A model generated the notes under the pieces. That model saw only the letters and a program-made list of their open reading frames with translations, had not been told where the DNA came from and searched no databases. 64,000 nucleotides of DNA from Paramecium octaurelia. Taxonomy: Eukaryota > Ciliophora > Oligohymenophorea > Peniculida > Parameciidae. The position numbers were made by a program, and so were the translations under genes. Positions 37,685 through 48,859 of the stretch are shown piece by piece. The stretch is taken from NCBI GenBank assembly GCA_905182995.1, contig CAJJDP010000025.1, positions 389,680-453,679 on the forward strand, written 5' to 3'. How positions within the stretch are numbered: the stretch's first letter is position 1; each line of letters starts with the position of its first letter.

Positions 37685-39629
37685 ATGAAGGGATTAATTT
37701 AATTAATGCAATTAGTTAATAGTAAGAAATCGATTATAAAGGAGTAGGAGCAAGAATCTGATAAATAACGATAGATAGGAGATTATCTGTTAGGTTGATG
37801 TTTAGGTTTACAGTAGTTAAAACTCTGGGATTGGGTACATTTGGTTTAGTCAAATTGGCAATTCATTAAATAACTTAAGAGAAGGTTGCAATTAAAATTT
37901 TGGAGAAATCAAAGATTATAGATGTGGCAGACGTTGAGAGAGTAACTAGGGAAATACATATTTTGAAATTGATTCGCCACAAACATGTGATTCAATTATA
38001 TGAGGTATTGGATGTATAAATAAACTAAGATCATTGAAACGAAGAGGTATATATTTTTGGTGATGGAATTCTGTGATGGAGGCGAACTCTTTGACTACAT
38101 CGTGAAACATTAGAAGTAAGATTTTGAATCATTAATAAAAGACTCTCTGAGATTGAAGCATGCAAGTTCATTTAGGAGTTAATATCTGGGATTGAATATA
38201 TCCATAAATTGAACATAGTTCATAGAGATTTGAAGCCAGAAAATTTGCTATTAGATTATCAAAAGAGTTTAAAGATTGTGGATTTCGGATTAAGCAATAC
38301 ATATAAACAGGGAGAACAATTAAAGACTGCATGTGGTAGTCCATGTTACGCAGCACCTGAAATGATACAAGGGAACAAATACGATTCCCTATTAGTCGAT
38401 ATATGGTCATGTGGAGTAATTTTATTTGCATCTATTTGTGGTTATTTACCATTTGAAGATGCCAACACTTCAGCCTTATACAAGAAGATTCTACATGGAG
38501 AATATTAGGTTCCTAATTTTATATCTCCGGAAGGCATCAATTTTCTAAAGGGAATCTTGAATATTAATCCAGAGAAAAGGTTTAATTTAGAGTAAATAAA
38601 ATCACACCCATGGTTCAAATTGTTTAGGAGATCGCATTCTATTCCTCCAGGGATCATCATTGGATATCACAGGATTCCCATCGATAACAATATTGTACAA
38701 CATTTAAAGGAACTTGGATTTGACGAGGAGTATGTTAAAATATGTTTGGATGCAAATAAATAAAACAATGTAACTACCTCTTACTTTTTATTGATGAAGA
38801 GACATTTGATGAATGGAGGCATATCAACAGCTGATATTAATTCTGTTTATTTTGATTCAAAATTAATAGATCCAATCCAAAGGGCGCAAAAAGGTAACCA
38901 ATTCTATGTATTCTATGTAGATCCAGTTCCAGGGTTCTTGGATGAATCTATGCTCAAAACTTTGAATTCTAACAGGTCTCAAACCAATCAAAAAAGTCGT
39001 AAAAACAATAAACTGCATACCTAATAAAACAGAGGTCATTATTATTTATAAGAGGAGAAATTCAATAGGTTGATTCAACTAAAATAATCCTATCGGCAAG
39101 ATAGTTTGGACTCGGACTAAGAATGCAGTAAATCGTTTTCTTAGAATGTGTCATCAAATGTAAAAAAATCAAAAGTTAGGACTGAATCAAATTATAATGC
39201 AGACTCCTTATTAAATTAGACTACAATGTTTGCTGGTAAGAGGTAATCGATTTCACCTGCTAATGCCAATCTTATATTGTAATACATTAGTAATTATTAA
39301 CTCTATAATCAGAACAATAAAAAAAACTAACTCCTACTTCCAATAGAAATACTCATCAACAAAAGTAAAATATTTTCTCTTTGAATTACTAAAGAAACGT
39401 TTAGACTATTTATGATCATGACGGTCTCAAAATTGTTAATTCAAGTAAACAATAACCCAATGATCACAAGAGAAGCCTTAATTATTAATGGATGCCCTAA
39501 ACCTCAACCAATCCCTATTAATTATTTTTACAATCCAAATCCAAAAGAGGATCTAATGATTTGAGTGCACCTCATTCAACCAAGTGTGCAAACAACCCAA
39601 AAGGTAGGTCAATCTTCATGCAGTTTTGA
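37685..39629 (+). CDS. SNF1/AMPK-alpha-like protein kinase
   Basis: 616 aa; introns of 20, 25, 26 and 23 nt give exactly 617 codons. Kinase domain at about residues 30-285: TLGLGTFGLVKLA, VAIKILEKSKI, NIVHRDLKPENLLLD, KIVDFGLSNTY, and activation loop LKTACGSPCYAAPEM, whose Thr is the LKB1/upstream-kinase site. GYLPFEDANTSALYKKI follows. After it come SIPPGIIIGYHRIPIDNN and a UBA-like autoinhibitory segment, LKELGFDEEYVKICLDANK. The tail is Asn/Gln/Ser-rich. Role: energy/stress sensing with beta and gamma partners encoded elsewhere. The alternative start MQLVNSKKS (37706) is possible because of the one-base gap to TTLL. Confidence 0.92.
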
Positions 39630-39655
39630 TTATATATATCAATAATTTTATTAAA

Positions 39656-40809
39656 ATGAATTTCTTTATGAATCTCTTCGGATAAGGCTCTTCAGGGCCA
39701 CAACCAGAGAGTTATGAAATCAACGGTTAAGAATATCATGAGTTGAACTTGATTGCTGAAGGAGGTTACGGCTTTATTTGGAGAGCAATCGAAACCAAAA
39801 CCAGGAAATTTTGCGTTATTAAGAAAATTATTTGTCAAAGTAAAGAGGCAATCGAATAAGCCTAATTGGAATTGGACTTACATGTACTTCATAATTATTG
39901 ATATTAAATCTAGAGAAAACTCCAACATCCCAACATTGTCAAATGTTACAATGGAGTTATCAAATTTAATAAGAAACTAAATCAGACTATAGCATACATG
40001 GTCTTGGAATTGTGTGAAGGAGGAACACTAATTGATTTACTGAAAAGGTACAATGAAAAAAGGTTGAGTGAATAATAAGTCCTCCTAGTGTTAAAAGTTA
40101 TTTTTCACCTTATCATAGTAATTAGTATAAGCAATCAAATATCTTCATACCTAACAACCTCCAATTACTCATAGAGATTTGAAAGTGGAAAATGTCTTAT
40201 TGCATAATAAAGTATTCAAAATTTGTGATTTCGGTTCTGCTAGCACTGAAAAAATTGATTTGAAGTATGTGAGCATTATCTAAGAATAGTTCATCGAATA
40301 AACATCAGATTTCTCAGTATGAAGAGAATTTTGCCAAATAGACAACAGAAATTTATAGACCTCCTGAGATGACTGATTTATATTTAAAGTATGAAATCAA
40401 TGAAAAAGTTGATATCTGGATGCTCGGATGCATTCTATATACAATGTGCTTTTACAATCCACCCTTTTAGGAATCTTCAAAATTGGCTATTGTTGAAGCC
40501 TCCTATGTCATTCCAAAAGACAATAAAGTATTCATTACAATTTGAATGTATTAGTTTTCTAATAAGATGATTAATTTGATTGGGATAATGCTTCAACCAA
40601 ACCCAAAGGACAGAGCCTCCATCTTTGAGATAGAGGATATATTGAAGAATTACGACACATTGACATAGATAGTAATAAATAACCTTAATCATTAGCAAAG
40701 AAAAAATTCATAAGAGGATGACTTTGGTGAATTCTAGTCAGGAGATCAAAAAACATAGGAGTAATAATAAAAATAAAAGACTGTTTAATATGATGATTCA
40801 TTAATTTGA
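39656..40809 (+). CDS. NAK-family (AAK1/Ark/Prk-like) protein kinase
   Basis: 349 aa; introns of 30, 22, 25 and 27 nt give exactly 350 codons. The start [15 protein letters not shown] is followed by a kinase domain with [13 protein letters not shown] (the NAK-type GG-Y/F-G-x-V loop), [43 protein letters not shown] (NAK hallmark H-R-D-x-K-x-E-N), [20 protein letters not shown] and [14 protein letters not shown]. The short tail is Gln-rich. Known: NAK kinases phosphorylate AP-2/AP-1 mu subunits or actin-patch proteins to control clathrin endocytosis. An intron of only 16 nt would also fit near 40270, but the 25-nt choice is more usual. Confidence 0.92.
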
Positions 40810-40871
40810 TATTGTGTACATTTGATGTGTATTTCTAATAAACTATTTGAATTGAACTTATTATTATTAAA

Positions 40872-41854
40872 ATGAACTCTTTATTTACTATTCTTAAGGA
40901 TATACAAATAAATGTGCCTTAATCATAATTGCAGCATTCTTTTGTTTTATGTGGTCAAAATCAAGCTGGGAAATCAACAATCGTACACTTTTTGTTTCAA
41001 TTTAGGTCTCCAAATTAGCATCTCAGTCAATACAGGATCAGGCAGGCTTGATATACACATAATAAAAGACAAACATTATTGGTTACTAAGCAGTGCTATA
41101 ATATTTTGAGATTTCGGGATAAGCATTTAAATAGTTATTGACTTTGCCATTAAACAAGCAATCATACTAATAGCACAGTTATGTTTTAGTAATCGATTTA
41201 TCTGATAACCCTCATGAAATATTAAATGTTTGCAATGCAGAAATTAGATATATCAGAGAAGAAACAGAAAAGAAGTTATAATAATCAATTGATGTCAACA
41301 CCTTCAAACAACTGGAATTAAATATTTATGATAAGATCATGATGCATCATGACAAAAACAGAATTGTGCCTTTATATGTACCCATCATCATTGTAGGATG
41401 GAAATATGATTTATTCTCTAAAAATCTAGATTTAGAATCCAGAAAGTGGATAACAAGAGGATTAAGATATCTAGCACATACGAATAATTGTTCACTCGTA
41501 TTTGGCAGCAATTAGGATTACTAATTTGTTAGATAGACTTTGTAATACCATGTTAAACCTACTGCTTCTATTTATTAATATGATCATTTGAAACAAATAT
41601 GTATCACTCAACTCTCTGATTCAATTGAAAATATCAATTTACCTCCATCTGGTAATAATCCTTTGGATGGGTTCAATAAAATAATCAAAGATCAAATTGT
41701 TGCTTAAGTAAATAATCAAAAAAAGAAAAAATAAACCAAAATAACAGAGGAAGATTGGAATAACTATAAGGAAGAAAAAATTGACAGACTTATTAAGCAA
41801 TTTGAATTTTAATAAAAGTAAGCCTTAAAACAAGAGGAAACAGTATTAATTTGA
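40872..41854 (+). CDS. DYNC2LI1: Cytoplasmic dynein-2 light intermediate chain (D2LIC)
   Basis: 319 aa; one 23-nt intron gives exactly 320 codons. The start MNSLFTILKDIQINVPQ leads to FVLCGQNQAGKSTI, a degenerate P-loop (G-x4-G-K-S-T) of the dynein LIC Ras-like fold. HSYVLVIDLSDNPHEIL, RIVPLYVPIIIVGWKYDLF (the T/NKxD-like segment as WKYD), RYLAHTNNCSLVFGSNQDY, and the acidic/basic coiled end ITEEDWNNYKEEKIDRL match D2LIC rather than LIC1/2. Known role: retrograde intraflagellar transport. Neighbours include other cilium genes, but no operon-like unit is implied. Confidence 0.88.
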
Positions 41855-41883
41855 CACAATATATATATATTTATTTATAATAA

Positions 41884-42532
41884 ATGATTTTAGAATTAAT
41901 TTTGCTATTTACAGGTGTGCAATCTATTACTTTAAAATTCAAGGTACCACCTGGTTAATAATAATGTATCAAAGACTCTGTGTCATAAAATACGCTTATT
42001 TATGGAAATTTTGATACAACATCATCGCTTTATACTTTTACATTGAGTGTAATAACAAATTTATATCTAAATATAGGTTATAAATTAATAGGATTAAGAG
42101 TCAGTCATAATTGAATACTCAATTGATATCAATCAATAATTTCATTATGTTATGGAGGAGTCAGGAGAAATTTCAATGTGTTTTGAAGCAGATGATTATG
42201 CTGATGTTATAACTTTTAATTTATTTTATGAAAGCGGTACTTAATTGACATTAATATTAGGGGCTGAAGTATATGACTAAGACTTATTAGCAAAAAAATA
42301 GCATGTTCTTAATTTAAATGAAACTCTAGAAACAATGGAATAATTGTAATAAGATATATCTAGAGAGCAATTACTAATTGTTGATAGAGAAAATAAACGA
42401 AAGAATAGTTTTACAGACATTCAAACAAAAATTATTGGGTTTGCTGGTATAACCTTTGGATTATTAATTATTGTGGCTACTTGTTAAGTTATTTATGTCA
42501 AAAGATTTGTTATATATAAGAAATTAGCGTGA
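41884..42532 (+). CDS. p24/emp24 (TMED) cargo receptor
   Basis: 206 aa; one 28-nt intron gives exactly 207 codons. Signal peptide MILELILLFTGVQSITLKF, then the GOLD domain (CIKDSVSQNTLIYGNF; VMEESGEISMCFEADDYADV with the second conserved Cys). A coiled coil follows (LNETLETMEQLQQDISREQ), then one TM helix, IIGFAGITFGLLIIVATC, and a short cytosolic tail (QVIYVKRFVIYKKLA) with the aromatic/basic pattern used for COP coat binding. Acts as a receptor/adaptor in ER-Golgi vesicles. Starts 29 nt after the D2LIC stop. Confidence 0.92.
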
Positions 42533-42630
42533 TTTGTTTGAGTATAAATTTGTTAATCCAGTGATATTTATATATGCGAAATTTGTGAATAAGTATTATT
42601 TAAAAAATGTGATGTCAAATTAAAAATAAA

Positions 42631-43644
42631 TCAAGAGGAAATAATTAGATTTTGCTAATAATATGAAGGATTGACTCTAATATTTTTGATAAGAGATGAG
42701 GAGATTTCTTGAGTCTTCTAGGTTGTCTCGCTGTTTTCATGTATTTTCATTGTTTACTATTGAGATTTTGCTCTTGATTTATAAGATCTCTCATAAAATT
42801 GGTCTACTTTAACTTTAATTCATACCAAATTATTTCACATTCTATTTTTCTGTTTGTGTCTCCAATATATCGTCGGTTGTTCTATTTAAGAGATTTAAAT
42901 TAGGTTTTGGTTTGCTTGTTTTGCAAATGTTGATAGTCTAATGTTTCTAACTGTATGTTATTATAGAGTTGTGATCATTTTCTTAGATCTCAGTGTGATA
43001 GCGGTGATGCAATTTCAATTGAGGCACCCTCAATTTTGAATCTTTATTGATTAAAGAGTGAAATTTTATTGAATCGTTTCGTGGATGTTTTTATTATTAA
43101 TTTTATGCCTCTTATTTTTATTTATAATATAGGATTAACTATTGTAATTAAGAATTTTAGGTTGCTTATTTTAGTAGTATCATTTTCTAATTATTAACTT
43201 CCTTTAAAATTATTTATGTATTTTAAATACCTATTCAATTTCTTTGATTTTAACTTTGAGTTATTAGTTTTCACATTTCAATTCAGTGCACAACTTGTTT
43301 AATACTTAACATTCATTCCTAAAAAAGACTAATTTATTTTAAGCATTTACTACCTATTCTTTATAATCAGAATTATATACTTCAGTCTCATTCTCATGAT
43401 AGGCTATGTATTCTTCAAATTTCTACTATAGATTTCTAAAATCAGATGAGATTTGTTCGACAACTATTTTAAAAGCCTTAAAAAAGCTTGCTTGCTAATT
43501 CTATAATAGCGTTGAGATTCTGGAATTGGTGTTAATCATTAAACCTTCAATGTCTCTGCACATTTCTTTTAATTTCTTAGCTGCATTCTAATCAAGCGAT
43601 TCTAGGATTGGCATCTAAGCCTCAGTAATTAAATGAGAAGTCAT
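42631..43644 (-). CDS. Coiled-coil protein, unknown
   Basis: 321 aa; introns of 29 and 19 nt give exactly 322 codons. It starts MTSHLITEAQMPILESLDQ; residues of about 25-140 are a coiled coil (NAAKKLKEMCRDIEGLM, DFRNLQQKFEEYIAYHE, LCTELKCENQQLKVKIKEI). The C-terminal half is polar and basic with Ser/Thr/Gln runs (YKSRAKSQQQTMKIHEN). No domain was recognised. The 19-nt intron is among the shortest in the window. Confidence 0.72.
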
Positions 43645-43683
43645 GTTATTTTAATTCAATATAATAAAAAATGAATAGAGAAG

Positions 43684-44343
43684 TCAAATTTGGTTGTTTT
43701 CTTATAATTAAACAAAGAATTTCGATCTGGTATGCAATCCAACATTGAATCCATTTTTTGTGAATTTTTGTAGGACCTATTGGAACCTTTAAATGTCTAA
43801 TCTCTTAGAATTATTGAGATATTCTATTTTAGGATGCAATAACTTACTTCTTGCTATTATTGGCTTCATCCCGAATTGTTAATAGGATTCTTATAAGAAT
43901 TTCTCAAATTTTTATTAGTCCTTTAGTTCATCATGCAAATATTAGCATCTTATACCATAAGGACAAAATCCTTAATTAAAATAGCGATTGCATGGTTTTG
44001 TTTTATACTTCTAATGTAAATGTGTTTTAGCTTATAACTCTAATTAACCATGAGCAAATGAACACTAAGAAATAACCTTATAAAATACCTCATCTCCAAA
44101 TTTACAAAATCCGGTCAATTCAAAGTTCTTGCACAATTCTGTCTTCTTCTTCTTAGTATATTCTTCAATATATTATCGTTTTTCTTCAATTGTCTCAAAA
44201 AATTTCCTCTTTGGCTAAACGCTAAAAATCTAAAATTTTCCTTACTCTATTTGGAACTGTTCATCCTCATCATCAGTACTCACACTCTAATAATAATCGT
44301 TTATCTAGTTAATGTAGATCTCAGCTGGAGTTGGGTTACTCAT
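43684..44343 (-). CDS. Tandem CCCH zinc-finger protein (TIS11/TTP-like)
   Basis: 203 aa; two 24-nt introns give exactly 204 codons. Two CCCH fingers of C-x8-C-x5-C-x3-H type: KTELCKNFELTGFCKFGDEC with SFAHG, and KTKPCNRYFNQGFCPYGIRC with QYLHDE. They are about 18 residues apart, with the (K/R)-T-x-x-C leaders typical of tristetraprolin/ZFP36 family fingers. These bind AU-rich mRNA 3' UTR elements and promote decay. The N-terminus is acidic, and the short C-terminus (YLNNSKRLDIQRFQQVL) is helical. In such an AT-rich transcriptome, AU-element binding would need extra specificity. Confidence 0.92.
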
Positions 44344-46060
44344 TAAATAAATTAATAATGAAATTTTTATTCTGCATTCCATTATAATGACAATTTTGTT
44401 ATTAATCAAAAATATAGATTGAATTTAATTCAACCTGATCAGAAATCCCATTGAAATATCAAATAATAGAATTTTAAATGTTATATAATAATACTATTGG
44501 TGTCTACTCCCTTTCTGATGTGCATTCCTTATCAGAATTTAAATGTCAAAATTATAGATATTCTTCACTATTTATTTTAATATTCTCATATTAAAAAAGT
44601 ACAAACATCTATGAAAATGTTTACAATGCCTTTGCAAAATAAGGATGTTTAATGTGGACTTTTAGTATCGTTATTTTAAGAATAAAAATCAATTGGTGTA
44701 ATATGGCATTCTCTTCAATTTTTAATTTAGTTATATTGCATTTAACATTTCTAAAGCCAAGTCCACTATATTCCAAATGTCATAAATATCCGATTTGAAG
44801 TCATCCAATTATTCAATATAAGTAATCAATAAGTACAGATATTAGTTAAAAAAATCAATTAGTTATTGAGTAAATTGGTTTATATTACTATTTTGGTTAA
44901 GATGCTCAATAGATTAACCTTTCCAAAAGCACTTTTTTTTAAGATTAAAAATAATTATGATTGCTTTCTAATATCGATATACTAGAAACCTAGAATGGCT
45001 CATATATAATACACCCTAGACAATACATTTTTATTGTTTAATAGCATTTGATTGCCACTTTCTTGTTCTAAAAACAAAAAATTTAATGGAAACTAATTGT
45101 GATTTCTAAAATTATCGAAATTTAATAATATAAAGTAGATTTCATTCATTTATTTAGTTAAACTTCACTTCGGTATATAACATCTTTTAAGAACTTATTG
45201 ATTACATATTATAAGAACCAAATTTATACTAATATAAGGATATGATAAATAAAGAAAAATTAATTCTGTAGTCTTAGATTTAATTGGCATGACAAATGAG
45301 AGATAGAAAACAATTCTTCTATCTAATAATGAAGGAATTATTTAATTAAATAATAACATTAAAATGTCTATTTAAATCACAAGCCTAAAGTATCCTTTAA
45401 ATGTTTACATAAATTTGCAATAAAACAGAATTTGAATACTAATTAATGAGAATAAAGATATAAACATTTATATTCTTGATATTTTACATTTAAATTTATA
45501 TCATAATTATATTCTAATCAGAAATTATTTTAGTATATATCAGAAATCATTAATTTTAAAACTTATATTTCTCAATTATTTGGTTATAAATGAATCTATT
45601 AAATAGTTTTAATTGATTTATAATTATGTAGCTTTCATGATGTAAATTTTATCATAATTGAGTATATATGCATTAACTCCAATTGTCTTTTTTATACTGT
45701 ATTGTTATGATTATGTTTTCTTAAATAATTATTTTTAATTTCTTAATTGATATCTAGTCTTAAACTTTTACAAACATAAATTATTGTTTTCTTACTATTT
45801 AAGTATTTCCACTTTAAAAATTAAATTAAAAATTATTATTATTATTTCCCGTTTGATGAGTTATTACTCAAAACTAGCAATTTATCTTTATACATTTACA
45901 TTTTCATTCAATATCGTAAATTTGAACCTTGGTTGTAAATTAAATTTATTCTATTTAAGAATTCAGATATGATCAATTGTTTATGAATTAGATTATGAGA
46001 TTTGTTTTAATTTGCATTTCTCTTATTTATATTTATTATATTAATTAAATAAAAATAAAA
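44344..46060. other. Long gene-poor AT-rich region
   Basis: About 1.7 kb, the longest stretch here without a clear gene. Apart from the possible relic at 44689-45141 I find only short frames. There is no tRNA-like cloverleaf, tandem array or transposon signature. It may be a decaying duplicate gene, or flanks of the two neighbouring genes. Confidence 0.5.
44689..45141 (-). pseudogene. Possible cation-channel gene fragment
   Basis: A TGA-free frame of about 150 codons with no good start. It contains QLDDFKSDIYDIWNIVDLAL at about 44740-44815, which looks like the helix boundary (F-x-S-x-x-x-x-W-N-I-x-D) of TRP/polycystin/voltage-gated channels. Earlier text (GVLYMSHSRFLVYRYQKAI) is weaker. A complete channel would need thousands of bases, which are not present. 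Either a relic of a channel gene, or a chance resemblance in AT-rich sequence. Confidence 0.3.
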
Positions 46061-46775
46061 ATGTCCAAAGGAGACGCTAAGACATTGAAAGAGGAGATTC
46101 AAAAACTATATGATCCATTGTTATTTTATCAACATGGCGACAATCCCGCTTATAAAAGATATATTGAAATAATGTAGGAAAACGCTTAAGAGGGTAAACA
46201 AATAGATCCAAGAACTTATTTTGTTAATAAATTGCAAAGGTAAATAGTTTATCAAATTAATAAAGAATCCATGTAGCAAGAAATATCTAAGATTTTGTTG
46301 AAAGAGATTTGAAATGTTTTAACTTTGTTCGAATTTTCCCTGTTTGGATATGTACGACTGGATTCTTTTTACAAGGTAAATAAAGAAATCAGTATAAAAG
46401 CTGCTTTAACACACAGATAAATGTTCTTGCCAATTGGATAGAGAGGTATAACAAGTATTAAATAAACTTCATTCTTTTACAAGTATTGATTTATTTCTAT
46501 TTGATTAAAGTTTTGGATATGTTGGATTAGCTGGTTATGGGTTGTATTTATTTGGAGCATCTTATTTATGGTGGTAAGTGACTAAAATGACAGGCAACAA
46601 ATTCTATAAGCATTGCTTATTGGGAGAAAGATAATGGTCATATGAGAGAGAGAGATAAAATAACACTTATGGAAATTACTACTTTAAGGATGTTCCTTTG
46701 TCATGTGAAGAGAATTTCCCAGATCTGGCTAGAGGAGAAATTGCGAAAAAGCAAAGACCCAAGCCAGAATGGTGA
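46061..46775 (+). CDS. Single-span membrane protein, probably ciliate-specific
   Basis: 211 aa; introns of 26, 25 and 28 nt give exactly 212 codons. N-terminal soluble part MSKGDAKTLKEEIQKLYDP, with HGDNPAYKRYIEIMQEN and ARNIQDFVERDLKCFN. Two hydrophobic segments follow: FVRIFPVWICTTGFFLQ and FGYVGLAGYGLYLFGASYLW. The hydrophilic C-terminal end (SYERERQNNTYGNYYFKD) ends in RPKPEW. Gly-rich TM segments and size are reminiscent of mitochondrial inner-membrane accessory subunits, but no family is recognised. Confidence 0.7.
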
Positions 46776-46925
46776 TACATTAATATTATTCATTCACAAA
46801 TCAATATATTAGCATATCATTTAATAACAATATTAATAGTATATTATAAGAATTTAGAATTGATTTAGACACGATATATATAGAATACATAAATTAAAAA
46901 TTAAATATTATTCAATTTCCATTTT

Positions 46926-47729
46926 ATGAAGCTATTCAAATCAGCATTCGGAAAGAAAGAATAGGACAATAACTAAGAAAAATTAAAATAATCTAATGGT
47001 ACATTTACTATTGATGAATAATTTATGACTCCAGAATTTTTATATAAGCCTTCATAGGATGGAACAAAAAAATTATCGAAATAATTCTTTCTTTCTTTGT
47101 CTACGATTGAAAATACTTTTAATTTGTAATAAGTAAAATCGCATTCTTTGGTTGAAGAATTAGTTGCCATGTATCAAGAATGCGTTTAAGTTTATGATGG
47201 ATTATTGGATCCTATCAAATATTATTTCGTTGATAAAATCAAGAATATATTGAATTAGACGGATAAGTTTTAAGGAAGAAATCACTCGGCATCCTAGCAT
47301 GTCTAATCTGTATCTACAAACAATTTGCCTAGAACAACTTTAAATGATTAAAAACCTTTTTTCAGAGAATTTGAGGATTTTGCAGATAGAGGTGAAAAGT
47401 TAACTGAATTTGTTACACCAAGGGATGAAGAAACGCTCTACAAGAATAATTTAAATAAACATGAGGAAATTAAAAAGAAAATTGATATCTAATAATAGAT
47501 TATACAATAATAATAGTAGGAATTATAAGCAATGAAGAGAGAGAGTCATAATTCAAATAATTATTATTCTAAGTCTTTCAATTCAACCCCCACCGTAGCA
47601 CAATAGACACCTGTAAAATAATCAGAAAGTAAATAATAAATTTAATCGTAATTGGAGAATTAAGAATTATCTATACAAGCAAGATTATAGTTACGTTAAA
47701 AAAATTAAAAAGTCAAAAAAGAGGTATGA
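46926..47729 (+). CDS. Hypothetical polar protein with helical N-terminal domain
   Basis: Intronless, exactly 268 codons (267 aa). The basic N-terminus MKLFKSAFGKKEQDNN precedes a helical stretch (SLVEELVAMYQECVQVYD, PIKYYFVDKIKNIL). A Gln-rich coiled coil (EEIKKKIDIQQQIIQ) and a Ser/Asn/Gln-rich end follow. No signal peptide or TM segment. The hydrophobic/helical part at about residues 70-130 could be a membrane-remodelling (BAR-like) domain, but this is a guess from composition. Confidence 0.65.
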
Positions 47730-47793
47730 TCTTATTGATAATAAATGTAAATTAAAGAAAACAATATAATATTTAATAATTATATCATATATT

Positions 47794-48803
47794 ATGAATT
47801 TATTTGAAATTTATCCTGAAATGGATCAGGAAAAATCCTTTGATAATCTCTTGTATAAGAGAGTCTCATTTAAGAATAGTGAAAACAATTATAAGTTATT
47901 TGGATTTGATAAATGCTTTAAAAAAAGTAAAGAATACAATACTATAAGGGTGGAAAAGTTTGTTTAAGAATTTTGCTATTCCATTTCAATAAACCAATTA
48001 TTTTGACAACAGAGAATTAAATTAAAGCTGTCATTGTAATGAATGCGGAGGAAAAGTTAAAAAGAAAATTTTGATTTGTAACCGAGAATTAAGTAACAAT
48101 CAATTCTCTGCTATCAAATCAAGATATCCAGCATCACCTAAGTTATCTATTTAACCTCAAACAGTTAGACCCTCAAACAAAGATCTGAGTTTAATTGGTT
48201 CCTCAGCTCATTTTAGTATTATATTAATTAATTTTATGCGACAAACATCAGAAATAGGTCGTTTAGAGAAGTGCCAGAGAATCTCTCATTCCAGTTATCT
48301 AATTGATATAGGCGTAAAACCTAATGAAAAAAATAAGTAGAACTCATAAAATAGAGCAAGATTTGAAATCTAAAATCAACACTTAAACTGAAAGCTTATT
48401 CAATAAAGTGCAGAAGAAACTGGATGACAAAGAAGACATCTAGAGTAAACATATTGAAACCTAAATTTAAAAACCTAAAGAAATTGATTTCACTAAATAA
48501 AGAGATTTATTAAAGAAGAAATCCTTAAAACAATCTCCAAATTCAGTTCAATATCGAATAAAAACAGATGTATCTAGTTACTATTTTGCTAACCAGTAAA
48601 AAAAACCAAATTTTTATTTACCAAATCTTAGCAATCTTGAAAACTTAAAAAAAAACAGCCTTAGCATTTTTGAATCTAAAACACCAAGAATGTTGATCAG
48701 AAGTGAAAAATACAATCTCAAATAACCATTGACCCAAAGACTATTGGCTACTTACTTAAAGAAAAGCAATAGCAAATTATTAAATAATAATAAAAAATAA
48801 TGA
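47794..48803 (+). CDS. Hypothetical basic protein
   Basis: About 319-322 aa. A 22-nt intron and a second one (28 or 19 nt, near 48200) are needed, and either choice gives a whole number of codons. Early text has a possible zinc-binding cluster SCHCNECGGKVKKKILIC (CxCxxC...C). The rest is Lys/Ser/Asn-rich with a charged helix (LFNKVQKKLDDKEDIQSK) and ends KKSNSKLLNNNKKQ. No domain recognised. Coding character is supported by composition and splice consistency. Confidence 0.6.
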
Positions 48804-48859
48804 TTAATATTTTGATAATATATTTATGAATATAAAAATTAAATATAGATAATTAAAAT

